Shown piece after piece: positions 54,007-62,760 of a DNA stretch of 64,000 nucleotides. The DNA is from Ancrocorticia populi (GTDB lineage Bacteria; Actinomycetota; Actinomycetes; Actinomycetales; Actinomycetaceae), in NCBI RefSeq assembly GCF_003123745.1, contig NZ_QETB01000001.1:1-64000 (forward strand), in the 5' to 3' direction. Made by a program: the position numbers and the translations under genes. Positions within the stretch are counted from its first letter, which is position 1. The number at the start of each line of letters is the position of its first letter. The notes under the pieces were generated by a model that made no database searches, was not told the DNA's origin, and worked only from the letters and a program-made list of their open reading frames with translations.

Positions 54007-54981
54007 ATGGAATACACATCACTGGGATACAGCGGCCTTCTTGTTTCTGCGCTTGGGATTGGAACGAACGCCTTCGGGCGCCGGGTGGATCAAGACGGGG
54101 TGAATGCACTGGTTCGCAGCGCACTAGACGAGGGTGTCAACTTCTTTGATACCGCGGACAGCTATGGTGCGGGAACATCGGAGACGATGCTCGGGCAGGC
54201 GCTGGAGGGACACCGCGAGGAAGTCATCATCGCCACTAAGTTTGGCATGGACCTAGGCGGCCTCTACCCGGGAGCCCTTGAGAACCGTGCGAGCCGTGGC
54301 TACATCCAACGCGCCGTTGAGGGCAGCCTGACGCGCCTCGGCACGGACTACATCGATCTGTACCAGCTTCACACTCCCGACCGCATCACCCCAATCGAGG
54401 AGACCCTCTCCGCTCTTACGGACCTAGTGAACGCGGGCAAAGTCCGCTACATCGGCTGCTCGAATTTCGCGTCCTGGGAGGTGGCGGATGCGGCAGCGGT
54501 TGCAGACGCCATCGGCGCCGAACATTTCATCACAGCCCAGAACGAGTACTCGCTGTATAACCGCAGCGTGGAAGCGGAGCTGGTCCCGGCGCTCAGCCAC
54601 TACGGCATGAGCCTCATTCCATACTTCCCGCTGGCGTACGGGCTGCTGACTGGGAAGTACCAGAGCGGCCAGAACGCCCCCGAAGGCACGCGCCTCGCTC
54701 AGGAAACGGCACGGTTTGAGGGCGCGAACTGGGACATTGTCGAGGGCATCCGCGAATTTGCCAAGGAACGTGGAATCAGCATGCTGGACGTGGCGCTCGG
54801 TGGCCTACGCGCCCAGCCCGCCGTTGACGTGATCATCGCAGGAGCGACCCGCGCCGAGCAGGTGGCCGCCAATGCGAAGTCGGTGCAATGGGAGCCAACG
54901 CTCGCAGATCTAGATGCACTAGACACCATCGTGGCGCCCGCCAGCGGAACCGGCTACCTGACCTACGCTACTGCTCGCTGA
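54007..54981 (+). CDS. Aldo/keto reductase
   Basis: NADPH-dependent oxidoreductase of the AKR family, 324 aa. It starts MEYTSLGYSGLLVSALGIGT. Catalytic residues: Asp and Tyr in FFDTADSYG, Lys in IIATKFG, and His in YQLHTPD. The C-terminal NADP motif is DVIIAGATRAEQVAANA. It resembles the YajO/KCNAB-like subgroup; the physiological substrate is unknown. Its end overlaps the convergent GNAT gene by 14 bp. Confidence 0.88.
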   Translation: MEYTSLGYSGLLVSALGIGTNAFGRRVDQDGVNALVRSALDEGVNFFDTADSYGAGTSETMLGQALEGHREEVIIATKFGMDLGGLYPGALENRASRGYIQRAVEGSLTRLGTDYIDLYQLHTPDRITPIEETLSALTDLVNAGKVRYIGCSNFASWEVADAAAVADAIGAEHFITAQNEYSLYNRSVEAELVPALSHYGMSLIPYFPLAYGLLTGKYQSGQNAPEGTRLAQETARFEGANWDIVEGIREFAKERGISMLDVALGGLRAQPAVDVIIAGATRAEQVAANAKSVQWEPTLADLDALDTIVAPASGTGYLTYATAR

Positions 54982-55327
54982 TCGCCTTCTTGTCATCGGC
55001 GGTCGCAGCCACCGTGTATTCCGCATACTCGGGGTGCTTTTCTACCCAGCTGACAATGTAGGGGCACACGGGCACGCTGGTTACGCCGGCCGCGATGGAA
55101 TCGTCTAGGACGAAGCGAACAAGCTTGGAGGCCAGCCCCTGTCCCTCGTACGCCTCACGCACCCCGGTGTGCACGAGGATACGCCGGATGGGGGCGGCGC
55201 TCCCGTAATCTCGCGAGATGTAGGTGACCTCGCCGATGGCCGCCGGGCCTCCTTCGGCCTCTTGGTCTATCAGCAGGTATTCGAGCTCATCTGGATGATG
55301 CTCGATAATGAAACGATCGTCAGTCAT
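54968..55327 (-). CDS. GNAT N-acetyltransferase (COG2388 type)
   Basis: Small acetyltransferase of 119 residues with a single GNAT domain. Signature segments are HTGVREAYEGQGLASKLVRF (acetyl-CoA loop, RxxGxG replaced by YEGQGLA) and VCPYIVSWVEKHPEY, typical of the YjdJ/COG2388 group. Its substrate is unknown. It is convergent with the aldo/keto reductase and lies 32 bp downstream of the HAD gene, so it may share that transcript. Confidence 0.82.
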   Translation of the reverse strand: MTDDRFIIEHHPDELEYLLIDQEAEGGPAAIGEVTYISRDYGSAAPIRRILVHTGVREAYEGQGLASKLVRFVLDDSIAAGVTSVPVCPYIVSWVEKHPEYAEYTVAATADDKKAISEQ

Positions 55328-55359
55328 ATCTCTCCTTCAGCGTTATTCTTGTTGCCAAC

Positions 55360-56148
55360 CTACAGCAGATCAGCCAAGAATCGTGCGGCAGCATCGGTCT
55401 CGTGATGTTCGATGCGTGCGACTGCCAGATCTTGGATCGGCGCCGCGGCATTCTCCACAGCGATCGGCATTCCGATCTGGCTGAGCCACTCGACGTCCGT
55501 TGCGCTGTCCCCAAATCCGAGAGTTTCCTCGGGGCTCACCCCGATCCTTTCCAGCACGATCTTGAGCGCGTCCCACTTAGAACACCCGGGGATGCAGGCC
55601 TCGAAAAATCCTGGAAGGCAGCGTTCCATGGTGGACCGAGCCACCACCTCTGGCGCGATGGCGTCCAGATACTCAGGGGATGCCGAGGCCATGACCTTGA
55701 CTGGCTGATCCCAGCGGTCGGGCTTCGGCCGCGGCGTGATCGTCAGGAAGTTGCAGCCGCCTAGGTAATCGGTATCTGGTCCCTCCCTATCGGTCCAAAT
55801 GCCGGCCGAATCCCAGACGTACGGCTGCAAGCCCATTTCCTCTGCGAGGGCAAGAGCAACCTCAAGGTCGTTTTCGGGCAGCGGGTTGAGCGCCACCCGT
55901 TCGCGCGTACCCGGCTCCGTGATCACGGCTCCGGTACACGAGATGGCCGGCCCGCGGGCTCCTGCGCGCTCGGCTATCGTGAGCGCCGCGCTTTCGCACC
56001 TTCCTGTAACGACGACGACGGAAACCCCCTCCTCCTCAACCCTTCTCAGTACCTCATAACCGAAGTCGCTGAGGTCCAGACCGGGGGCATACGAGCCATC
56101 AATGTCGATGGCGACAGCCTTTATGGGTCTCCCACAAAACTCCAACAC
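55360..56148 (-). CDS. HAD family phosphatase (Cof type)
   Basis: HAD-superfamily hydrolase, 262 aa from GTG at 56148, which follows AGGAGAT. Motif I is AIDIDGSYAPG (nucleophilic and acid Asp), motif II is VVVTGR, motif III Lys lies in SKWDALKIVLERIG, and motif IV is GFGDSATDVEWL. The C2-type cap follows Cof/YidA proteins acting on sugar phosphates or riboflavin intermediates. It is the third gene of the FGGY kinase - dehydrogenase - phosphatase operon (14 bp spacing), so a phosphorylated sugar or polyol is a likely substrate. Confidence 0.85.
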   Translation of the reverse strand: MLEFCGRPIKAVAIDIDGSYAPGLDLSDFGYEVLRRVEEEGVSVVVVTGRCESAALTIAERAGARGPAISCTGAVITEPGTRERVALNPLPENDLEVALALAEEMGLQPYVWDSAGIWTDREGPDTDYLGGCNFLTITPRPKPDRWDQPVKVMASASPEYLDAIAPEVVARSTMERCLPGFFEACIPGCSKWDALKIVLERIGVSPEETLGFGDSATDVEWLSQIGMPIAVENAAAPIQDLAVARIEHHETDAAARFLADLL

Positions 56149-56161
56149 GTATCTCCTCTTC

Positions 56162-57505
56162 TTAGTCCCAGATGCCGCCGGGTGCAAAGACCTCGTCCAC
56201 GAGCTCATTGAAGATCCCTAGTTCGCGCGCAACGTCCAGAACGGTGTACCGGGAGCGATAGTACATGGCGCGAGGGAAGGCGTCCTTCACGGCGGCTGGG
56301 GTGAGCCCAATATCTTCGGGTCGCGTGGGCGTACCGGCTTGGCCGAGCATCGTCTGGAGCTCGCGGGCGGGCACGAGCTGCCGGGCGATCCGCTCATTGA
56401 GAACCGGCCAGTTGGAGACGATGGGTGTGAGGCGCTGCCGCAATCCGTCAGCGTCAACGTACTTTTCCTTGGTTTCCGCGATCCCCTTATCGATCAGGGC
56501 GCCGCTCATGGTTGTCCTGATGTCGGCCTCTACCTCTTCCCATGAGGGCCAGCGGGAAATCACTGCATCGAGATCGGTTGCGCCGATGTTGCGAGCGAGG
56601 AACTTCTCATAGAACGCAGCCATGGCCAATGTTCCGATGGCCACCTTGAAGCCGTGGCTGAGCGGAGGATCTAGTTCAGCGCCCAGATGGTCCAGCTCCC
56701 AGAGGTGACTGAAGTAGTGCTCGGCCCCAGAGGCCGGCCGGGTTCCGCCGGCTACCTGCATGGCTAGCCCGGACATGATAAGGCCGTTGCACAGTCCCTC
56801 GTAGGCCTCGGGAATTCCGGCGGCCAGATCGCTCGGCCGGGACAGAGCCTCTTGGACCCCTCCCTGGACAAGCTTCCACGCGAGGGGATGGATAGCATCA
56901 ACGCCGGCGGCATCCGCGAGGATCCAATCGGCTCCAGCGGGGATCTTTGCCGAAAGATCGCCGTAGCCGGAGGCGGCCATCGGGGCGGGCGCTGCAGCGG
57001 CCACGTCCAGATCAAACACCACCACACGCGGGGCCGGGCAGGGCATCGTGATCTTCAGGCCACCGCGGGTCATTGGCGCACCGAACCCGCTGTACCCGTC
57101 CATCGAGGCGGCCGTGGCTAAAACTCCGTACGGCTGCTCGAGTTCGCCGGAGGCCAGCTTCGCTAGATCGTTCAGTGTGCCTGATCCGATCGCAATGGCG
57201 AGTGCCCCGGTTCTGCGTAGCTCCTCGCGTATTTCCTCAGCGTGATCGTAGGAGGCGTACAGCGTGGGCTGGCCGGGATAGATCAGTGGATCTACCAGAG
57301 TAGCCCCAGCGGCCTTGAGTTCCTCGGCAAGCGTGGCGCCAGCGGCCGCCCACGTTCGCTCATCGGCCACGAGGAGGCAGGGCCGATCCCCGAGAAGGCC
57401 ATCGACGAACGTTGAACCCGCCTGGTTGATTACTCCGCGACCAACCGAGATTACCTTGGTGGATTCAGCCTGCTTCAGTGCCTCGTCAACAATGGCTGTG
57501 CTCAT
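56162..57505 (-). CDS. Iron-containing / glycerol-1-phosphate dehydrogenase-type oxidoreductase (AraM-like)
   Basis: Member of the dehydroquinate synthase / iron-containing dehydrogenase fold, closest to sn-glycerol-1-phosphate dehydrogenases (AraM/EgsA). Length 447 aa. NAD region: AIAIGSGTLNDLAKLAS near residue 104; metal-binding residues lie around DWILADAAGVDAIHPLAW and EHYFSHLWELDHLG, with His in PPLSHGFKVAIG. Between FGGY kinase (17 bp upstream) and HAD phosphatase, it probably oxidises or reduces a sugar or polyol phosphate. True glycerol-1-phosphate activity is not proven by sequence. Confidence 0.82.
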   Translation of the reverse strand: MSTAIVDEALKQAESTKVISVGRGVINQAGSTFVDGLLGDRPCLLVADERTWAAAGATLAEELKAAGATLVDPLIYPGQPTLYASYDHAEEIREELRRTGALAIAIGSGTLNDLAKLASGELEQPYGVLATAASMDGYSGFGAPMTRGGLKITMPCPAPRVVVFDLDVAAAAPAPMAASGYGDLSAKIPAGADWILADAAGVDAIHPLAWKLVQGGVQEALSRPSDLAAGIPEAYEGLCNGLIMSGLAMQVAGGTRPASGAEHYFSHLWELDHLGAELDPPLSHGFKVAIGTLAMAAFYEKFLARNIGATDLDAVISRWPSWEEVEADIRTTMSGALIDKGIAETKEKYVDADGLRQRLTPIVSNWPVLNERIARQLVPARELQTMLGQAGTPTRPEDIGLTPAAVKDAFPRAMYYRSRYTVLDVARELGIFNELVDEVFAPGGIWD

Positions 57506-57522
57506 GGAGATGTCCTTCCTTC

Positions 57523-59079
57523 TTAACCCTCGAGATCACTCATGTGATCCGCGATAGAGTGCTGGATATCGCGCATTGCTGGATGAATCTCCGTGTACCG
57601 ATCCACCCAGAACTTGTACTCCTCGTGCTTTTCCGGATCTGGCGAGAGCGTGTAGTGCTCGTGCACCATGGCCTGCGCCGCCTCCTGCAGGCTAGCGTAC
57701 CGGCCCGCGGCAACTGCGCCGAGGATAGCCGAACCCAGAGCGGGCCCGTCCTGAACCTTTGTCACGTTAACATCCATACCCAAGATATCCGCGTGCATCT
57801 GGAGCCATGCGGGGCTCTTGGTGGCACCCCCGCACACAGTTAGCGACCGAGGGTGATACCCCAGAGACTTCATTGTGCGCAGATTGTGCTCTACCCCGTA
57901 GCAGTTGGCCTCTTGGATGGCGTGATAGATGTGTTCGCGCCTATGGTGCAGGCTGAGTCCGGTGATCGTGCCACGCGCCCGGTTATCGGTGTAGGGGCTG
58001 CGATTGCCCTGAAAGTACTCGGTCACAACCACGCCGTCCGAACCAGGCGGTATGTCATGAGAGAGCTCGTTGAGAACCTCGAAGGCGGATGGTCCGCCGC
58101 CCGCCTCCTTCTCCATGAGATCAACGGCCGATGTGCGTAGGAACCACTGCATCACTGAACCCGCGGATCCTTGGGAGGCCTCGAGCGTGTACTGCCCGGG
58201 AACAACGGCGTCCTTATGCCCGCCGAACATGCCGGGGCCGTGCAGAGCCGTGGCGCTCTGAGCCAGCAGGCAGTTGCTGGAACCAGTAATGAGGGCCATA
58301 TCGCCGGGAGTCAGGACGTTCATGCCCACCATCCCGGCCTCCGCGTCGATTCCGCCCTGCCCCACGGGAGTTCCGGCCACGAGGCCGAGCTCCTCTGCCG
58401 CGGCAACACTCAGTCCGCCCAGCAGGCTCCCCATTGGCTGGACCTTCGAGGGGACTTTGGACAGGATGTCCTCGCCGCCAAGCTTCGCGAAGAAGTCCTC
58501 TGGCCAGCCGCCGTGATCGGAGTTGTAGTAACACTTGATGGCCGCCGAACAGGTGTTGTATGCGAGCTCGCCCGTAAGCTGAAGCCCTATCCAGTCTGGA
58601 GCATCGAGCAGCAGGGCCGTCTGCTCCCATATCTCCGGCTGGTGCTCCTTGAGCCAGATCGCCTTGAACGGGAACCATTCGGCCGAGGCATCATCTTTAC
58701 CTCCGCCGTTGTACAGACGAGCCCAGTGATCGATATCTGAGGCCCGTGCGGCAATGGGGGCCGAACGTACGTCTGCCCACAGGATCGCTCGGCGCAGGGG
58801 CCTACCATGGGAGTCTAGCGAAACGGGCGTGGCGGATGTGGCGTCATACCCGATGCCAGCCACCTCCTGTGGGCGCACACCGGCATCGGCGATCACTCCC
58901 CGCACTGCGCCAACGATGGCCCGCCACCACTCGTCCGGATCCTGTTCCACCCAACCGGGCCGCGGATAGTAGCTTTCAACTGACTGTGCACTGAAGGCCA
59001 GCGCCACGCCATGCCCATCGAATAGCCCCGCCCGGGCACCACCCGTGCCCAGATCGATTCCTAGATACACGCTGTCCAT
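57523..59079 (-). CDS. FGGY family carbohydrate kinase
   Basis: Sugar kinase of the FGGY family, 518 aa from the ATG at 59079, which follows AAGGAGG. N-terminal phosphate motif: YLGIDLGTGGARAGLFD. Catalytic base and substrate region: GIDAEAGMVGMNV near 270, with Asp/Glu. C-terminal FGGY-type motif: SLTVCGGATKSPAWLQMHAD near 425. It resembles xylulo- and ribulokinases, but I cannot name the sugar. It heads an operon with the AraM-like dehydrogenase and HAD phosphatase; no transporter is adjacent. Confidence 0.88.
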   Translation of the reverse strand: MDSVYLGIDLGTGGARAGLFDGHGVALAFSAQSVESYYPRPGWVEQDPDEWWRAIVGAVRGVIADAGVRPQEVAGIGYDATSATPVSLDSHGRPLRRAILWADVRSAPIAARASDIDHWARLYNGGGKDDASAEWFPFKAIWLKEHQPEIWEQTALLLDAPDWIGLQLTGELAYNTCSAAIKCYYNSDHGGWPEDFFAKLGGEDILSKVPSKVQPMGSLLGGLSVAAAEELGLVAGTPVGQGGIDAEAGMVGMNVLTPGDMALITGSSNCLLAQSATALHGPGMFGGHKDAVVPGQYTLEASQGSAGSVMQWFLRTSAVDLMEKEAGGGPSAFEVLNELSHDIPPGSDGVVVTEYFQGNRSPYTDNRARGTITGLSLHHRREHIYHAIQEANCYGVEHNLRTMKSLGYHPRSLTVCGGATKSPAWLQMHADILGMDVNVTKVQDGPALGSAILGAVAAGRYASLQEAAQAMVHEHYTLSPDPEKHEEYKFWVDRYTEIHPAMRDIQHSIADHMSDLEG

Positions 59080-59330
59080 GGGATTGCCTCCTTGCAATCG
59101 CAGTTATCTGTGATCTCAGCAAGTCTACTGGCATGAGGTGGTGGGCGTCACTCTTCGTCGTCGTTACGGATATTTCGCCGAAGGCAAGACCAACGAGACG
59201 ATGCTCCACCGGTTATGTCACGAAACTGTTCTCCACCAGAAACTCGGAAGAAATATCGCTCTGTGAGCATTGGCTACAAGTCACTTCCACTTAGGTGGTC
59301 ACGAAACCCAGACTGACACGGTGAGGACCC

Positions 59331-60092
59331 ATGCACAAGGAAATCGAACATCGCGGAGAACCACTGGTGCAGCTTGAGAACGTCAATAAGTGGTTTGGGG
59401 ACCTGCACGTCCTCAAGGACATAAACCTGACGATATCCGAAGGCGAAGTAGTGGTGATCGTGGGCCCGTCGGGCTCCGGCAAGTCCACCCTTTGCCGGAC
59501 GATCAATCGCTTGGAGCCCATTCAAGGAGGAACCATCATCCTTGGAGATAAGGAGCTGCCGTCTGAAGGCCGCGCTCTTGCCCAGCTTCGCGCCCAAGTG
59601 GGAATGGTATTCCAGTCGTTCAACCTCTTCGCACACAAGTCTATCTTGGACAACGTGACGATCGGCCCCATCAAAGTCAAGAAGGTCTCCAAGAAGCAGG
59701 CAGAAGCCGAAGCGATGGACTTGCTGAAGAGGGTAGGCGTTGATTCTCAGGCATCGAAGCGGCCGGCACAGCTCTCCGGAGGGCAGCAGCAGCGAGTGGC
59801 TATCGCCAGGGCGCTCGCCATGAAGCCAGATCTGATTCTCTTTGATGAGCCGACTTCAGCACTTGACCCAGAAATGGTGAACGAGGTGCTGGATGTTATG
59901 ACGAGCCTTGCCCGCGAAGGGATGACGATGGTGGTGGTGACCCACGAAATGGGCTTCGCACACCGGGCCGCGGACCGAGTGATTTTCATGGACGACGGCC
60001 TCATCGTTGAAGAAGGAACCCCCGATGAGTTCTTCAACAATCCCCAGTCCCCAAGAGCCCGGGACTTCCTATCCAAGATTCTTGTGCACTAG
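59331..60092 (+). CDS. gluA: Glutamate-type amino-acid ABC transporter, ATPase
   Basis: ATP-binding subunit of a polar amino-acid importer, 253 aa. Walker [13 protein letters not shown] near residue 45, Q-loop MVFQSFNLF, signature [16 protein letters not shown], Walker [17 protein letters not shown], and switch His in [16 protein letters not shown]. Gene order ATPase, binding protein, two permeases copies gluABCD of Corynebacterium. The ATG follows GAGGA. Confidence 0.93.
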   Translation: MHKEIEHRGEPLVQLENVNKWFGDLHVLKDINLTISEGEVVVIVGPSGSGKSTLCRTINRLEPIQGGTIILGDKELPSEGRALAQLRAQVGMVFQSFNLFAHKSILDNVTIGPIKVKKVSKKQAEAEAMDLLKRVGVDSQASKRPAQLSGGQQQRVAIARALAMKPDLILFDEPTSALDPEMVNEVLDVMTSLAREGMTMVVVTHEMGFAHRAADRVIFMDDGLIVEEGTPDEFFNNPQSPRARDFLSKILVH

Positions 60093-60163
60093 TTGGCCTT
60101 CAGGTTGACTCGCAGCACTCCAAGTACCACTCGAAATACACCGTTGGACGAAGGGAAAGAACA

Positions 60164-61009
60164 ATGCGTCAGAATAAGTATGGCGTTCCAGCAATGGCGG
60201 CCGCGGCCGCGCTCATGCTCAGTGCGTGTTCCAGTTCCGGGGACGATGAATCCTCGGGCGGTGACGGTGGCAGCGGTGACAAGCTCACCGTTGGCATCAA
60301 GTTCGATCAGCCGGGGCTCGGCCTGCAAAAAGGTAGCGAATACTCCGGTTTTGACGTGGATGTAGCCTATTACGTGGCTGACAAACTCGGCTATTCGCAG
60401 GATCAGGTGGAGTTCGTCCAGTCCGTCACCGCTCAGCGTGAGACCATGCTGGAGAACGGGCAGGCGGACATGATCGTGGCTACCTATACTATGTCCGACG
60501 CCCGCAAGGAGCAGATCGATTTCGCCGGTCCATACCTCGTGGCGGGCCAGAGCCTCTTGGTTGCCGCGGATGACAATTCGATTAGCGGTCCGGACAACTT
60601 GGATGGAAAGAAGCTCTGCTCAGTTTCGGGAGCTGTCCCCGCCCAGCGCATTAAGGATGAGTACGCTTCCGATGTTCAGCTCTACGAAGCCTCAACCTAT
60701 TCGGAATGCGTTGAGCTTCTAGGCAACGGCACCATCGATGCCGTGACCACCGATGACAGCATTCTTGCTGGGTATGCTGCCGTTCCCGAGTATGACGGCA
60801 AGTTCAAGCTGGTTGGAGAGGCCTTCTCGGAAGAGCCGTACGGCGTGGGATTCCCTAAGGGCTCCGATAAGTGCGAACCCGCAAATGAGGCGCTCACCGA
60901 AATGATTGACGATGGCTCGTGGGACCAGTTCCTCCAGGACAATCTTGGGGACGCCTACACGCCCGATGCTTCGCTTAATCCTCCCGAGGTGGGAGGCGCC
61001 TGTTCCTAA
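60164..61009 (+). CDS. gluB: Glutamate-type amino-acid ABC transporter, substrate-binding lipoprotein
   Basis: Extracellular binding protein of 281 aa, anchored as a lipoprotein: signal AAAAALMLSACSSSGDD with lipobox LSAC (Cys22). SBP family 3 features include GIKFDQPGLGLQ, GFDVDVAYYVADKLG, a MLENGQADMIVATYTMSD stretch and QIDFAGPYLVAGQSLLVA. Ligand is probably glutamate or another polar amino acid. It lies 71 bp after gluA. Confidence 0.92.
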   Translation: MRQNKYGVPAMAAAAALMLSACSSSGDDESSGGDGGSGDKLTVGIKFDQPGLGLQKGSEYSGFDVDVAYYVADKLGYSQDQVEFVQSVTAQRETMLENGQADMIVATYTMSDARKEQIDFAGPYLVAGQSLLVAADDNSISGPDNLDGKKLCSVSGAVPAQRIKDEYASDVQLYEASTYSECVELLGNGTIDAVTTDDSILAGYAAVPEYDGKFKLVGEAFSEEPYGVGFPKGSDKCEPANEALTEMIDDGSWDQFLQDNLGDAYTPDASLNPPEVGGACS

Positions 61010-61147
61010 CGGGCTGGGGCTAGCCCGGTTCTTGGTTGACGCGATCCGAGCCGGCCTGACTTTAACCTCACTGCAATAACGGTCTAGCAGATCGGGAATC
61101 TATGAGGTCTGCATGCTTTGCATACGCAAGACGATGGGAGCGGACGA

Positions 61148-61834
61148 GTGGGTGACTTCTTTTCGAGTTTCGGCACACTGTTTAGCGATTATGAGATCTT
61201 CTCTGCCTTCTGGGTAACGATCAAACTGACCTTCTTCTCGGGGATCTTCGCACTGATCCTCGGAATTGTGCTCGCGGTTTTGTGCGTTTGCCCGGTTCCT
61301 GTTTTCAGGAAGTTCGGCAGCGGTTACATCAACATCGTGCGCAACACCCCGCTCACTCTGCTGATGGTGTTCTGTTCTCTGGTCCTGTGGTCCTCCTTGG
61401 GTGTGGAGTTCTCTAACGACATTGCGAACAACTCCTTCTGGCTGGCCGTACTGGCGCTTTCCGCGTACACCTGCAGTTTCGTAGCCGAAGGGATTCGTTC
61501 CGGGTTCAACACGGTTCCGCCGGGTCAGGCGGAAGCCGCCCGGGCACTTGGCCTCACCTTTACGCAGACCTTGGGGACCATCGTGCTGCCGCAGGCGCTG
61601 CGAGGTTCGATTGCCCCGATCGGTAATGCCATGATTGCGATGACGAAGAACACCACGGTTGCCACCGCCGCGGGCGTGGTGCAGATGTCCACAGTAATGA
61701 ACGAGATGCTGGAGAATCGCCCAGATCTCCTCATTCCGATCTTTCTCACGGTGGCATTCTTCTTTGTGATTCTTGTGCTTCCCCTCGGGATGATCACTAC
61801 ATACTTCTCACGAAAGATGGCGGTGGCGCGATGA
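61148..61834 (+). CDS. gluC: Glutamate-type amino-acid ABC transporter, permease
   Basis: Membrane subunit of the HisM/GlnP type, 228 aa from GTG at 61148 (VGDFFSSFGTLFSDY); GGGAG precedes it. Hydrophobic helices alternate with short loops (IFALILGIVLAVLCVCPV; LTLLMVFCSLVLWSSLG), and the EAA loop reads EAARALGLTFTQTLGTIVLPQALR. Pairs with GluD to form the channel. Its stop overlaps the gluD start by 4 bp. Confidence 0.92.
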   Translation: MGDFFSSFGTLFSDYEIFSAFWVTIKLTFFSGIFALILGIVLAVLCVCPVPVFRKFGSGYINIVRNTPLTLLMVFCSLVLWSSLGVEFSNDIANNSFWLAVLALSAYTCSFVAEGIRSGFNTVPPGQAEAARALGLTFTQTLGTIVLPQALRGSIAPIGNAMIAMTKNTTVATAAGVVQMSTVMNEMLENRPDLLIPIFLTVAFFFVILVLPLGMITTYFSRKMAVAR

Positions 61835-62760
61835 GCCGAACAATCTCTGACTTCTTTGATGAACCGGGGCCGATCGCACGGCGCAGAACCAACATCATAA
61901 CCGCCGTAGGGCTAGCCATCTTTATCGGTGTGATCGCCTGGATCGGCTACATGTTAGCTGACAAGGGGCAGTTCGCCGCCGAAAAGTGGACGCCCTTCCT
62001 TGAGACATCCACGTGGACAACATACTTCATTCCCGGAATCCTCGGCACGCTGAAGGCGGCCGCTCTAGCCATAGTCTTCTCTAATGCCCTTGGCTTGATC
62101 TTGGGAATCATGAGGCTTGCCCGAAACAGGCTAATCCGGATCGTTGGAGGAACTCTGGTGGAGTTCTTCCGGGCCGTGCCGGTATTAGTCCTTATGCTGT
62201 TCTTCTACTTCATGTTCGCGGCCGCGCTCGATAACCCCGCCGATGCGCCGTTCTGGGGTGTGGTGTGTGGATTAACCATGTACAACGGAGCAGTCATCGC
62301 GGAGCTTGTTGCTTCGGGCGTCAAGAGCCTTCCTTCTGGCCAGAGCGAAGCTGGGCTTGCCTTGGGGATGACCAGCGGGAGAACCCTTGTATCGATCCTG
62401 CTTCCGCAGGGACTAATCGCGATGATGCCATCGATGGTGGCCCAGCTTGTTGTTATCCTCAAGGACACGGCGCTTGGCTACACAATCACTTACTTTGAGC
62501 TGCTCAACAGGGCGAAGACGTTCGGTTCGGCATACCAGAACTACCTGCCCGCACTCTTCGTTGCCGCGGTGATGTTCATTATCGTGAACATCCTCCTTGG
62601 GCAACTGGCGCGAATCCTCTCGAGGAAGCTCGAATCAGCAACCGGATTAACCGCGCCTGAGCAACAGGGAGACCCCGAGGAGGACCTCGCGCTCAGCGAG
62701 ATGAATGCTGATATTACCCCGCCGATGAAAGATCTATCCGCCGCAAAAGCTGCGCATTGA
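61831..62760 (+). CDS. gluD: Glutamate-type amino-acid ABC transporter, permease
   Basis: Second permease subunit, 309 aa. Core helices (AALAIVFSNALGLILGIMRL; FFRAVPVLVLMLFFYFMFA) and the EAA loop SEAGLALGMTSGRTLVSILLPQ are typical. The C-terminus carries an extra acidic tail of about 35 residues. The last 47 bp overlap the convergent P-type ATPase gene. It completes gluABCD. Confidence 0.92.
   Translation: MSRTISDFFDEPGPIARRRTNIITAVGLAIFIGVIAWIGYMLADKGQFAAEKWTPFLETSTWTTYFIPGILGTLKAAALAIVFSNALGLILGIMRLARNRLIRIVGGTLVEFFRAVPVLVLMLFFYFMFAAALDNPADAPFWGVVCGLTMYNGAVIAELVASGVKSLPSGQSEAGLALGMTSGRTLVSILLPQGLIAMMPSMVAQLVVILKDTALGYTITYFELLNRAKTFGSAYQNYLPALFVAAVMFIIVNILLGQLARILSRKLESATGLTAPEQQGDPEEDLALSEMNADITPPMKDLSAAKAAH

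Noticed and set aside
53813-54124. N-terminal extension of the VOC gene
   Set aside because: It lacks homology, crosses the divergent promoter and the start of the aldo/keto reductase, and a strong ribosome site marks the start at 53812.
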